Shown one piece after another: positions 1-10,560 of a DNA stretch of 64,000 nucleotides. The position numbers were made by a program, and so were the translations under genes. The DNA is from Cottoperca gobio (lineage: Eukaryota > Chordata > Actinopteri > Perciformes > Bovichtidae), in contig NC_041360.1 in NCBI RefSeq assembly GCF_900634415.1, positions 6,375,176-6,439,175 of the forward strand, written 5' to 3'. Below the pieces are notes generated by a model, which did no database searches, was not told the origin of the DNA, and saw only the letters and a list, made by a program, of their open reading frames with translations. Position 1 is the first letter of the stretch. Each line of letters opens with the position of its first letter.

Positions 1-283
1 TTAGCTATACACCATTAAACAAAAGCAGATTAAGTTGCAAAATAAGTACACATATTATAAATAATAAAATATGTATAATCAATCTGAACGATTGCACTGG
101 ACTTTTGAAGTGATATTCAACTGTCAGAAAACCAAGCAGGTAATATGAAGTATACATTGTCTATACAATCGCCACAATCTATGTAAAATATAAATCAACA
201 TTTACAGCTTTTAGGTTTGAAGGTTAAGGTCTTAAAAGTTCTATTTATCTATCTTTTGATGGGAAAATACATGAACTACTAAG

Positions 284-653
284 TGTTAAACACAGCAGGG
301 GACAGGAGGAACCACCGAGAGTAAACACAGCAGGGGACAGGAGGTGAACTGCTCAATCAAAGAACAGTTCTCAGTCGATTGATTAGCACGTCTGGTACCT
401 GAGTTGATTGATCAGTACATCTATGTTTACTGTAAACCCCCATCTTGTGTGAACAAAGGAAGACTGACCTGGAAGCTCTTCATGACTTCCTGTCCTTTGA
501 ATTTGGTATAAATACTGATGCAGAGACAGTTGCTTCTGGGAGCAACACATGGCAGCCTTACAATCTGTGTGTGTGTGAGTTTGATCATCCTTTGTATGTA
601 TAAACTCAGAAAATAATAATAGACAGCAAATTATATTTAAGCATATTTTGTCA
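284..653 (+). repeat. possible solo LTR or promoter-like repeat
   Basis: The stretch begins TGTTAAACACAGCAGGGGAC and holds a TATAAATA box at 507-514, then about 110 bases further on an AAAATAATAATA stretch that could act as a poly(A) signal, and a CA near 652. A 22-base sequence (AAACACAGCAGGGGACAGGA plus GG) occurs twice, at 288 and 322. A promoter followed by a poly(A)-like signal between TG and CA ends is what a solo LTR looks like, but I cannot find a target-site duplication, so the borders and the class are uncertain. Confidence 0.28.
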
Positions 654-796
654 GGCCTATATTAGAAGCCTCTAATAACTGTTCTGTGTTTGAAGTCTTG
701 ATTATGCAGTACCTAATGTCATGAAATGGTTGGTGTACATGCCCTTAAATGTGTGCGACTCCAATGCGACCTTACTTGGGATGTGTCTGTCTGTCT

Positions 797-833
797 TTGT
801 GTGTGCGTGTGCGTGTGCGTGTGCGTGTGTGGC
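797..833. repeat. imperfect GT/GC microsatellite
   Basis: TGTGTGCG-type dinucleotide repeat. It produces artificial valine/cysteine-rich reading frames and holds no gene. Confidence 0.85.
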
Positions 834-1219
834 TGCTTGTACCAAAACCTGCTTGTGTCAGTCAGTGTCATGTCAGTGAACTGCATCTTGAAGCTAAAAA
901 AGGCTACATGTGCACTTTTATCAGTGTGAAATCCAAGCTGCAGAAAGCCTGCCTCTTGATGAATCTGTAGATAATCTGATTTGTCCTAGTTTAGATAGCC
1001 ATTAGGGAAACGACATGAAATGCTGTAATGTGTCTCAGTTATGCTCATCAAAGAGTTCTGCATCATAATCCACAGACTTCTTAAATCCCCAATGCATTTT
1101 AAACATATGTGCTCTAAATTACACAGTTACACATGAGCATGAACCCCTAGCTCTGTGACATTAGTCTCTGAAGAGGTGTTTCACCTTGTTGGTGAGCATA
1201 TCAGGATCCTGTTTTAACT

Positions 1220-1520
1220 GGGGCTGTCAAGCGATTAAATTAATCTAATTAATTACAAATGAATCTAAATGCATTGCTTATGTCAATATTTGCTCTGAGA
1301 AGCATTTAAAAATATTCAAATAGATTTTGGAAGATGAGTGAATCAATGAGTAGGCATTATAAACTTAAAGGTCAACATGTCTTTTATTTCAATACTATTT
1401 CTCCAATATCTTGTATGCTACAATTATGTTAGACAACACAGACCAACAGTTTGACATAAAGTGCAATTTAAAATCTGGCATAAAATCTTTCATTGCACAA
1501 TAAACAATATCTTTAAAAGT
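1220..1520. repeat. MITE-like repeat with GGGCTGTCAA end
   Basis: The segment opens GGGGCTGTCAAGCGATTAAA and is AT-rich with ATTAATTA blocks. The same terminal motif, GGGCTGTC followed by alternating TTAA/CGTTAA, recurs in the short palindromic element at 17402-17520, so the two belong to one family of small non-autonomous elements or share termini. The right border is not clear; 1520 is an estimate. The next 650 bases are AT-rich with nothing recognisable. Confidence 0.45.
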
Positions 1521-2160
1521 TGTGTCATTTGAGGCCATCTGTAAAGCCTCCGTTAACCCCCTGTCCTCTACCTCTAATCGGCCTACCAGCCCCTCTAAAA
1601 CTCACCAATTGACATGCTTTATATTGATTCTTAATATACACAAATATTGGAACTTAGCTAACCGTCTCCAAGCTCTAGCTTTTATATTTAGTGTAGAGAT
1701 ACAAATATCGATCTACCAACTAAATCTTGATAAGAAAGCAAATAGGTGTATTTCCGAAAATGTCCAACTATTCCTAGAATTACAGAATTATAGAATTACA
1801 TATAAAGCTAATGTTGAAACTGATGTTTTTATTATTATTGTTGAAGCACAGTTCCTACCACTGCTCCCTCGTTCTGGTCCTCATACCACCTCTACTTACG
1901 CATTTTCTACCATTCAATCAACCACTGTCTGTAACACAGAAAATATAAAACTATAGTAGTTAATCTTGTCTGATACCATATTTTTCAAAAATAAATACTC
2001 CACATAAGAGACATTTAAAAAAAATCAAATACTCACTTTCTGCAAGCTTGAAGGCAGTTGTAATGTTTGTAATGAGGATATTTAATTAATGCGGTTCGAC
2101 TGGTTTCAAAGATTTTACAACATAAATAAGTATTAAAAAAGACTTCACATATTACATCTC

Positions 2161-2302
2161 TTAAAATGAAGTCAAAGGCAACCCAGTGATTCTCGTCTTG
2201 TAGCCTTAACCCCTATAATGAGAAAAATCTTAGAAAGAATTATGGTTCAGCAGCTCACCAAGTCTGCAGGTGGCAAACTAAATACTCACCAGTTTGCATA
2301 TA
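2161..2302 (+). pseudogene. LINE reverse transcriptase relic, left half
   Basis: The plus strand from 2200 reads VALTPIMRKILERIMVQ and then NTHQFAY up to the Tc1 insertion. This is the same block as VALTPIMMKCFERLV...FQFAY in the Rex1-like LINEs elsewhere in the window, that is, the region just before RT motif A. The reading resumes after the Tc1 element, at 4249, with motif A. It is an old fragment with no start or stop of its own. The family match is by comparison inside this window. Confidence 0.75.
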
Positions 2303-2353
2303 CAGTGCCCTCCAGTGTTATTGGCATCCCTTTAGTAAAAATGTGCAAAAAAG

Positions 2354-2834
2354 TGTCACAGTCTGGATTTGTTTTATTTTGAAGTGTTCACTCCCCTTTA
2401 TGTCATGTCTAGTTGTACTTCCTGTCTGTGTGTTTTCCCTCTGTGATTGTTGATTGGTTCCTCCTGTGTCCATTTACTCTGCCCTTGTGTTTCTGCCTTT
2501 CCCCCCAGCTGTGTCTTGTTCTCTCGTTTGGTGTCTGTGTATTTAGCCCCGTCTACCCCAGTGTGTTTTGTGGGATTGTCATTTCATGTCTGCCCATGTC
2601 TGCCCATGTCTGCCCATGTCTGCCCATGTCTGCCCATGTCTGCCCATGTCTGCCCATGTCTGCCCATGTCTGCCCATGTCTGCGTCCGTGTCCTGCTAGT
2701 CCCCTGATTGGTTTGTGTTTTGTTACTTTGTATTTCTGTATGTTTATTAGCTTTTGTCAATACAGCTCTCTCTTTTGGTTAAAATCATCATCTGCGTCCT
2801 GCAATTGGGTCCTCCCCTTCACCGAACCGTGACA
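2354..2834 (+). mobile_element. solo LTR nested in the Tc1 element (copy 1)
   Basis: The insert starts TGTCACAG and ends CCGTGACA, so it has TG...CA ends with short inverted termini. It carries an AATA-type signal and a CTCTCTTTTGGTTAAAATCATC tail region shared with copies at 18991-19342 and 43707-43950. The right flank AACAG (2835-2839) matches the left flank AAAAG (2349-2353) with one change, a 5-bp duplication as expected for LTR integration; the intact Tc1 arm reads GCAAAACAGG at this point. The copy is longer than copy 2 because of a minisatellite. Confidence 0.72.
2585..2682 (+). repeat. 10-bp minisatellite inside the solo LTR
   Basis: Nine perfect head-to-tail copies of TGCCCATGTC run from 2591 to 2680. 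The sister LTR at 18991 has no such array, so the expansion happened in this copy. There are no unique spacers between units, so this is not a CRISPR array. Confidence 0.95.
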
Positions 2835-3015
2835 AACAGGCTGTAAAATGTCTTTTATTGTTTATCGTATTGGCCTTTCATTCAAAATATTCACAAAAAT
2901 CTTAACTTTTCATTGAAGTAAAAGTATTGAAAGAAAATAAATGTTGACTTGTTGAATAAATATTTTTATTAATATGAGGTGACACAGGCCAAAATTCTCT
3001 TTGTCATTCTTCACT

Positions 3016-4050
3016 ATGGGAAAGACCCGAGAACACAATGATCTGCCATGAAAAGTTGTTGAGCTGGACAAATTAGGAAATGGATACAAGAAAATCTTGA
3101 AACAGCTGAAAATGCCCATTTCCACTATCAGGGCAATAATTAGAAGTTTAAAGCAACAGGAGATGTTAAGAATCAGCCTGGAAGAGGATGTGTGTGTACA
3201 TTGATGCCACACACCGTGAGGAGGATGGTTCGACTGGCAAAAGAATCTCCAAGGATCACAGCTGGATAATTGCAGAGGTTAGTTGAGTCTTGGGGTCAGA
3301 AAGTCTCCAAAACAACCATCAGACGCCACCCAAATCACCACAAGTTGTTTGGGAGGGTTGCCAGAAAAAAGCCATTGCTGTCAATTAACAACAAACTAAA
3401 GCGCACCATTCGCTACAGTTTGCCAAACGTTACTGGGACTTTGATTGGGACAGGGTTATATGATCAGATGAGACCAAAATAGAGCTTTTTGCACCAAACG
3501 TCAAAGGTGGGTTTAGCGTAGACAGAAAGATAGGCATACAGAAAAGCACCTCATACCCACTGTGAAGTATGGTGGTGGATCTTTGATGTTGTGGGGCTGT
3601 TTTTCTTCCAAAGGCCCCGGACATCTTGTTAGGATACATGGTATCATGGACTCTATCAAATACCAGCAGATATTAAATGAAAACATAACAGCCTCTGCCC
3701 GGAAGCTTAGAATGGGCCATGGTTGGACCTTCCAGCAGGACAATGATCCAAAGCACACCTCAAAATCTACACAACAATGGTTTACTGACCACAGAATAAA
3801 GGTTTTGCTATGGCCATCACAGTCCCTGGACCTAAATCCTATAGAAAATTTGTGGGATGAGCTGAAGAGGAGAGTCCACAAGTGTCAAGCTCAGAATCTG
3901 AAGGATCTGGAGAGATTGTGTGAGGAAGAATGATCTCAGATCCCGGGCCATGTGTTCACCAACCTCATCAGGCATTACAGGAGAAGACTCAGAGCTGTAA
4001 TCCTGGCAAAAGGAGGCTGCACAAAATATTTAATGAAGGGGTGCCAATAA
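3016..4050 (+). pseudogene. Tc1 transposase, broken
   Basis: The frame opens at 3016 with MGKTREHNDLP and then meets a TGA where the next residue should be. Further in-frame stops and frame changes follow: an N-terminal helix-turn-helix part around 3016-3460, a stop (TGA for TGG) just before SDETKIELF at about 3464, and a block from 3562 to 3932 with GGGSLMLWGCF, QQDNDPKHTS and DLNPIENLWDELKRR. Those three places hold the expected DDE/DDD catalytic acids. A further TGA for TGG follows EEE at 3930, after which the C-terminus reads on to 4050. The usual family length is about 340 residues and this fits in total span. It encodes no functional enzyme. Confidence 0.92.
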
Positions 4051-4248
4051 TTGTAGCACACATGTTTTGGAGAAAAATATTTATTTAAAGTCAACATTTA
4101 TTTTCTTTCAATAATTTTACTTACAGTGAAAAGGTCAGATTTGTGTGATTTGAGTGAAAGGCCAAGACAATAAACAATAAAATACATTTTACAGCCTGTT
4201 TTGCAAATGTTTACTAAAGGGGTGCCAATAATTATGGAGGGCACTGTA

Positions 4249-4355
4249 AGTGAAATTGTAGCACAGAGAAGCAACACCTAATATTACAGCATTTAGACCA
4301 GCGTAAAACTACAGCTCGGGCCTTCTTCGATTTTACATCTGGATTCAACACAATT
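4249..4355 (+). pseudogene. LINE reverse transcriptase relic, right half
   Basis: Right of the Tc1 TA duplication the plus strand reads FFDFTSGFNTI at 4323-4355. This is RT motif A, with the catalytic aspartate in FFDF, matching LFLDFSSAFNTI of the Rex1-like LINE at 14 kb. It continues the relic at 2161-2302. Several stops lie between the Tc1 border and motif A. The relic ends where the A-rich 3' tail of the next LINE begins, so that LINE probably inserted here as well. Confidence 0.75.
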
Positions 4356-5857
4356 CAAATCAAATTCAAATCAAATTTATTTGTATAGCCCAATATCACA
4401 AATTATACATTTGTCTCAGTGTGCTTTACAGACTGTACAGGTTACAACATCCTCTGTCCTTAGACCCTCGCATCGCACAAGGAAAAACTTCCTAAAAGAA
4501 ACCCCAAAATTAAAGGGGAAAAAATGGAAGAAACCTCAGGGAGAGCAACTGAGGAGGGATCCCTCTCCCAGGACGGACAGACGTGCAATAGATGTCGTGT
4601 GTACAGGATAAACAACATAGTACAAATACAACATTTGACAGAAATTATGTTGTGTTGGAAAAAAAAAAAAAGAAATAGAAAGTTTGGATGAATCCAGGAA
4701 AATGTCAATAAGGCTTCCCGGTGTCCAGCAGGACCAGGTCAGCAGGCGCTGTCACGATTCATGATCCTGACGTAAACTTTATCAGTGGCAACCTGCCACA
4801 TGAGAGACAGACACTCCGGGGATGATACCCCGGATGGTGAGTTAGTAACATACATTTACATAAATGCATACAGATAGAGAGGGAGAAGAAGAGAGGGAGA
4901 AGAAGAGAGAGGGAGAGAAGGAAGAGAGCAGGGAGGTGTCCCCCGGCAGTCTAAGCCTATAGCAGCATAACTAGGGGCTGATCCAGGGCAAACCTGAGCC
5001 AGCCCTAACTATAAGCTTTATCAAAAAGGAAAGTCTTTAGCCTACTCTTAAATGTGGAGAGTGTGTCTGCCTCCCGAACACAAACTGGAAGCTGGTTCCA
5101 CTGGAGAGGAGCTTGATAGCTGAAGGCTCTGGCTCCCATTGTACTCTTAGAGACTCTAGGAACCACAAGTAACCCTGCAGTCTGGGAGCGTAATGCTCTA
5201 GTTGGTTTATAAGGTACTATGAGATCTTTAAGATATGCTGGAGCCTGACCTTTAATTGATTTGTAAGTCAGGAGAAGGATTTTGAATTCTATTCTGTATT
5301 TTACCGGGAGCCAGTGCAGAGCAGCTAATACAGGAGTAATATGATCCCATTTCCTTGTTCTAGTCAATACACGTGCCGCTGCATTTTGGATCAACTGAAG
5401 AGTCTTAACCGACTTTTTTGGACAACCTGATAACAATGAGTTGCAGTAATCCAGCCTTGAAGTAACAAATGCATGGACTAGTTTTTCTGCATCATTTTGA
5501 GACAGGATGTGTCTTATTTTTGCAATGTTACGTAGATGAAAGAAGGCAGTCCTTGAGATTTGTTTTATGTGGGAGTTAAACGACAGATCTTGATCAAAGA
5601 TGACGCCAAGATTCCTTACAGTGGTGCTGGAGGCCAAGTTAATGCCATCCAGAGCTTCTATGTCATTAGAAAATGCGTTTCGGAGGCGTTTAGGGCCAAG
5701 TATAATAACTTCAGTTTTGTCTGTGTTTAACATCAAAAAGTTGCTAGACATCCAAGTTTTTATGTCCTTAAGGCATGCTTGAAGTTTAGCCAATTGATTG
5801 GTTTCATCTGGTTTAATTGATAGATATAATTGGGTATCATCCGCATAACAATGAAAG
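4356..5857 (-). mobile_element. L2-like LINE, 5'-truncated copy 1
   Basis: A minus-strand non-LTR retrotransposon. Its 3' tail is the CAAAT/TCAAA-type repeat at 4356-4378, followed (in its sense reading backwards) by a 3' UTR of about 630 bases with a GAGA-rich tract at 4870-4930. The copy is truncated at 5857, immediately upstream of the YADD catalytic motif. A second, longer copy with the same 3' UTR lies at 48856-51740. The class L2/CR1-like is inferred from RT C-terminal motifs and tail type. Confidence 0.85.
5005..5857 (-). pseudogene. L2-like reverse transcriptase, C-terminal part
   Basis: An open frame of about 284 codons runs on the minus strand from the truncation point to a stop at 5005. 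It begins HCYADDTQLYLS, so the YADD active site of reverse transcriptase is retained at the very edge. It continues through the thumb region (LNTDKTEVIILGP, TVRNLGVIFDQDL), SRLDYCNSLLSG, LHWLPVKYRIEFK and ends GARAFSYQAPLQWNQLPV...TFLFDKAYS, the C-terminal domain shared by L2/CR1-type LINEs. The finger domain and endonuclease are missing, so it cannot retrotranspose itself. No stop interrupts it, so it is younger or less decayed than copy 2, which has a CAA-to-TAA nonsense change here. Confidence 0.9.
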
Positions 5858-5860
5858 CAA

Positions 5861-6080
5861 TTCCTCAGTTCGATCCCTGGCCCCTGCGGTCAACAAGATA
5901 CTGAGCTCCAAATTGCTCCCGATGGCATGGCCAATGGTGTTTGAGTGTGTGTGAATGTCTATCACTCCTGATGAGCATGTGGCACCTCGTATGGTAGTCG
6001 CCGTCTCTGTATGAATGGGTGAATGCTGACATGTGTTATAAAGATTGGAAAAGCGCTACATAAATGCAGTACAATGTACA
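5861..6080 (+). repeat. SINE 3' part (tRNA-derived, teleost type)
   Basis: The segment reads CAGTTCGATCCCTGGCCCC, a tRNA B-box-like sequence, then CCAAATTGCTCCCGATGG, GAATGGGTGAATG and a tail GAAAAGCGCTACATAAATGC. These blocks in this order are typical of a common fish SINE whose tail is copied from a LINE. The A-box head is missing, so the copy is truncated exactly where the L2 copy ends. Confidence 0.7.
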
Positions 6081-8070
6081 TTTTGTTTTCTCAACCGTTA
6101 AATCCGGCCTTAGTGTATCTATGTAGACTAAGCACTAAATATAAAAGTGAGTGATTAAATTGAATGCTGTGCAGCCACTTGTTCGTAACGTCTGATGAAA
6201 TATATGAGTCCTGTTTGTTTTGTTCTGTTAAATATTGAGTTTAGTTTTAGATGTGTAACGGTGTGCGCCTTGGGATGCAAGACACATTTCTGAAAAATAT
6301 TCTGATCAAATCAAACTTTACCTTTTTTTTTATGTTTTTAGGGTTTTTTAAAGGTTTTTAATGGCCGCTGCTTTGCCATTATCTGCCACAGTCAAACAGA
6401 ACATCTTGTTTTCCTTCTGAAAACTGTTCTGCGTGTTCTTGACCATGGATCTTGTGAGGTCAAAGAAGTCAAACTAAACTTTACTACCAGGAGAACACTT
6501 GGGCCACAAATAGAGAGTGCATGAGGGTCTAAGTGGAGGACCAAACACATTGCATGGCTGTTATGATATCTCCTGAGCAAGGAACCGTTCAAGATGTTTT
6601 CTCGAGTGGTCTCATATCAAACCAATGCAAGAGTTCTGTGTAAAGCCAACAACTCTGAACCTCTCTCCTGGTCACTGTACTACAGTAACTTCTTTTGATC
6701 AAGTCATATTTTTCCATCTGGAAATAATTTAGGGCACATGTGGTTCCATTTTTCAAGATGTATTATTTATCAAAGATAACTTTTACCTTAGGGTTTCTAG
6801 TTGTATATATTGTTTGAATGCTTGCCTTTTTCAAATAGGGTTTGGTTTATATATCTTTCTAACACAAGTATCTGCAGGGCTGCTGTTTGGAGGTTCCTGT
6901 CAATAAGCAACCTGAGGAGTGTGAGCACCTGCTGCTGAGACTCAATGTTTTGGCCTAAAGCCAGAAAACATACAGTGCTCAGGCCCTGGGCTGCACCTGT
7001 TCTTCTCAGTGTGGATTTAAAGGAAAACGTCACTTCGCTTCTCAGCTGCAACCTTTTTATTGCTAATTTAATTTTTTCTCCGAATATATTTTTCTCCCCA
7101 CCTCTGTATCCTTGTGCATCCCTGTCTTCTTTCTCTTTCTTCTTTTGTCTTTGCTTTTGTTCCCCCCCCTTTCTCTTTTGTCTAACCTCCACAGGTGGCC
7201 GAACAGCTGGGCTGAGAAGCAAACTGCTCTGATCCAGGCGAACACCTGGACAAGGAGAGAAAAACCCTAGCAACAGCAAGAACAAAGCAGAGACAAAGAG
7301 TGACAACTGTTGTATAGCTGTGCAGTAAAAAATCTATTTATAGAAAAACTTTGTCATACTAATTAACATCGTAGTAATGTCAATGATAATATACTGATCA
7401 TGTTCATTGTACTGTTACCATTCATCAGGCTTCATCAGGCTACACCCCGACAGCTAAATTAAAGCTGTAGATTGATCTCCTTGCATATTCTCCTCTTGTG
7501 GTGACTTTGGCTTCCCAGGTTGTGTCCTCTCTCTGCAGCCAAAGCCAGTGGATGATACTTTCGCTGGCATCAGACTTGATGGATGTATTTTCTTCTGAAC
7601 AAGCAAAATCTCTTTAGGACACTTCACCTTATCTCTCCAAGCCATCCAGGGACAGAGGACACACAATGACACTATGAGCAGTGTGAACAGTATTCATTCA
7701 TACTTTCTGCAGGTTTAGAAACAACCAGTAAGAATGAAAAAAAAGCTGTAACATTATTGCCAGCAGTATGTGCAGCAGCTATTTCCCTACCTGTAGGTTG
7801 TGCTGGTTGAACTGAAACTGCAGGTCCAGATCTGCAGGTTTAAAACTGCTGGTCGTGCAGTTCTGCAGCTGGATGTTATTGGTTGAACCTGCTTCATCGC
7901 TGTCACTGTGTATTCATATTAATTGAATCACTAACCTGGTGCTGAATCGCTGAACTTTGAGTTATCTCAAAGTATTGGTACCCATATGTGGTACCAATCC
8001 AATACAAGTGTTTAGTTTTATTTTAGAAAACTTTATTGTACTCATGGAGGCAATTTGTAGTACAGCACCA
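6081..8070. other. unassigned sequence
   Basis: No gene recognised. At 7170-7194 a pyrimidine run ends in CCACAG followed by a short open frame, which resembles a splice acceptor but has no supporting protein. TTCATCAGGC is duplicated at 7421-7440. Two adjacent palindromes occur at 7957-7974 (CTTTGAG/CTCAAAG) and 7977-8000 (ATTGGTACC/GGTACCAAT), which may be part of a small transposon end. Confidence 0.5.
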
Positions 8071-8400
8071 AGCAGCAACTTTCAGTTCTGAAAGTGAAGA
8101 AAATTCAGGGCTGTAAATTTGCATTCTCTCTAAGGCCAGCAGGGGGCGACTCCAGTGGTATAATGTATAGATTGTATAGGAAAAGAAATTACCCTACTTC
8201 TCACTTGATTTATTAGCTTGCTTTATGGTCTCAATTGCTAGTTTTAAGTCTTCTTCAATACAGCATGATGCTCGGTTTTTAATTATTGTCCCATTTAGAG
8301 TAAAATAGATGATAAAGCAGCTTATACTTTAGGGCGTGGCTACCCTGTGGTCGCTACTGCAGTGTTGTCCGGTCTGGGTGCTCATGTTGGTGGCCTAATA
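8070..8400 (+). repeat. dispersed repeat family A, copy 1
   Basis: The core GCCAGCAGGGGGCGACTCCA, then ATTACCCTACTTCTCACTTG and GGTCTCAATTGCTAGTTT, is shared in order with a shorter copy at 60600-60775 (GCGAGCAGGGGGCAACTCCA; ATTACCCTTCTTTTCACTTG). The family encodes no protein that I can see and is probably a non-autonomous element. Borders are approximate. Confidence 0.65.
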
Positions 8401-10160
8401 CTGTCTTATTCAGCATTAGGTTGTTCTTCACATTGTTACTTCTTGTTCCAAAAAAAAAAGACGGTGATCGTCAAAATGTCAAAACTAAAATGTCATAAAC
8501 CTTCATAGAATAAACAGCAACAGCAGTGCGGCAGCCGTCCTATCATGCTAGGTCAAGGCAATTGAAATCATGAATAAATAAATACATGAATAAATTGCAC
8601 CTGGGGGGTTACGGGGGCGGTGTCTGACCATTTCTGTAACTTTCCGAAACCAACAATTCGACATTCCCACCGTGATTGGCCAGCTGTTAGGAGGTGAGAA
8701 AGGAGGGAGCGTTTGAACTTCCCTCTCAAGGTTTTTATTCTTGACACATTTTATGTCACTTTACACACAACTGAGTGCAACATTACGAACGCCTTCCAGG
8801 AGAGACTGTCTGAAAATGTGGGCTGTTATCCCCATATTTAATGATATCACATCCCCCCCCTCTCTATGACTGCCAGCTTTAGGCCAATTCTGCTCTGGCT
8901 GTCTTCCACATGGGAGGTAAATGAACAGGCACATCTCTTCATTAAACCACCACTTCACCTCAGCATGGCTCTAATATTTTTACAGTACAAAACTTGCTAA
9001 ACAATGTAGCTTCCTAATTAATAATTCCTAGTTCAGGTATAACGTCAGTCCTTGTTTTTGAATGGTAAAGCCTAAAAATGTAATGTTAGCTAACCGAACA
9101 CTGTGGTCAACAGTAGCTTAATTTTAGCTTGCTGCAGCAAATGCCGCAAAATAAACTATATTTAATGTGAGTTGGTCCTGTCTGAGTAATGTCTGTTTAA
9201 GGTTAGTGACTGCTTGTACATCCCTACTTTTAGTTATGAAATTAGTACTGTGTTTTTTGTGTCGCTTATTAGCATAGTGATCCAAAGAAAATAAGCTGCT
9301 GAAACTTCTGGCAAATAAAATTACCTTGGCCCTGTAAGAAATGGCTGCAAAATTGTGTTCCACACACATTTGTGCAGGTTTGAGTTCATAATGTGAAAAT
9401 GAGAAATACATTTTAATTTTTATTTGATTATTTAGTGTCTAATCACAAAGCTACTGGATGATGTGTGGCATGGAGCACAAGGTATTTATGAAAAGGACAG
9501 ATAGCATTCAACCAAAAGTCAAGCTGCTGTGCTTTTATCATATTTTCTCATTTCAAAGACGATGAGGAAATTAAAAGTAATTTACTGAACATTTGATGGG
9601 ATTTTATTTAGAACCACCAAACACCTTCAGCTTCAAAATGCTTTCTAGTGATGATGGGCATCATTGTGAATCCTTGTGTCTGTATATCTGCAATATGTGC
9701 ATTCGTCTTAATGTGTGTGTATGGATCCTTAAGGCACAAAGTGTGTGTGTGTGTTGTGGTATGGTGTGTGTGGGCAGAGGTTAATTTAGCCCAGCAGTGA
9801 AGAGCCCTTGATAAAGAGCAGCCTGATCCCTGTTTAATTACCTTCCGTCTACATTTCATTGGCATACACTGGGTCATAGGTGTGTGTCTGTGTGCGTGTG
9901 ATGAATGTGGAATTTGTCTTCCAGCAGGGACACAGACACAAGAGACACATCGGCACACTTGTTCGACATTTTCTCCATGAATATTTGTGTCATATACGTA
10001 CAAGCTGGTTTGATATCTGAGCCTTTACAGCATGTGTGTACTTAAGAGTCCGGTGACATGTGTGGGTGGAATAAGAGATGGAGAGGTTTCAGAAAAAGAG
10101 CGAAAGGAGGAAATGTGGGAGGGATGGTGAAAAATGACGGGGGGCGTCCCAGCGGCGCTC
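8401..10160. other. unassigned sequence with GT tracts
   Basis: No gene recognised. GT-rich stretches lie at 9712-9775 and 9880-9902. The frames found here are short and low in complexity. AT-rich islands alternate with ordinary sequence. Confidence 0.5.
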
Positions 10161-10164
10161 ACAC

Positions 10165-10560
10165 TGAGAGACAACTGTGATAGAACATTAATAAAACACA
10201 CACAAATGTGGACTTGTTCAGATTTTCTATTAATGTTGAATAAAGTCGTCATGGCGGACGACACAGAAATTTAAGCATGTAGATTCTATTCTCCAAATCG
10301 ACACTAACATGCACATTGCATCTCATGACTCTGAGTGTGTCGCTGACGGCAGGACCAAAATAACGTTAATTTAATTAGGCCTAATGAAACGGCTGAGTGC
10401 AGCAATCAGCGACCCATCACTGGGACGAGAAACGCTACCAGAATTAAATGACTGCACGGGGATGTGTATTAAAAATCTAATAACATAATTACACAAAGAC
10501 CAGCTCGTCTTGTCATTGCTGAACAATACTGGCAGAATGCTAATGGTCGTCCCATGCAGC
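10165..10560. promoter_or_regulatory. homeodomain-site-rich non-coding block (candidate CNE)
   Basis: No reading frame of interest, but there is a run of TAAT/ATTA cores: ATTAATAAAAC, TATTAATG, GTTAATTTAATTAGG next to CCTAATGAAAC, GAATTAAATGACTG, and TCTAATAACATAATTAC. The block is free of simple repeats and looks unlike the transposon debris around it. It could be a conserved enhancer. This is inference from motif density only; no cross-species comparison was possible. Confidence 0.22.

Larger units (their letters stand above)
2303..4246 (+). mobile_element. Tc1-like DNA transposon, degenerate, with nested LTR
   Basis: Terminal inverted repeats are readable: CAGTGCCCTCCA, then TTATTGGCA, at the left (2303 on), and the reverse complement ending GGAGGGCACTG at 4246. 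Both ends are flanked by TA (2301-2302 and 4247-4248), the Tc1/mariner target duplication. A broken transposase lies inside on the plus strand. A second, inner copy of the terminal region (TTTTACAGCCTGTTTTGCAAA near 4184) gives the uninterrupted version of the left arm and shows that 2354-2834 is a later insertion. Confidence 0.92.

Noticed and set aside
2585..2682. Regular short repeats as a CRISPR-like array
   Set aside because: Units are head to tail without spacers and the genome is animal; a plain minisatellite.
7150..7270. Pyrimidine tract plus CACAG and a 24-codon frame as an exon
   Set aside because: No recognisable protein, no donor context and no neighbouring exon; one acceptor-like motif is expected by chance.
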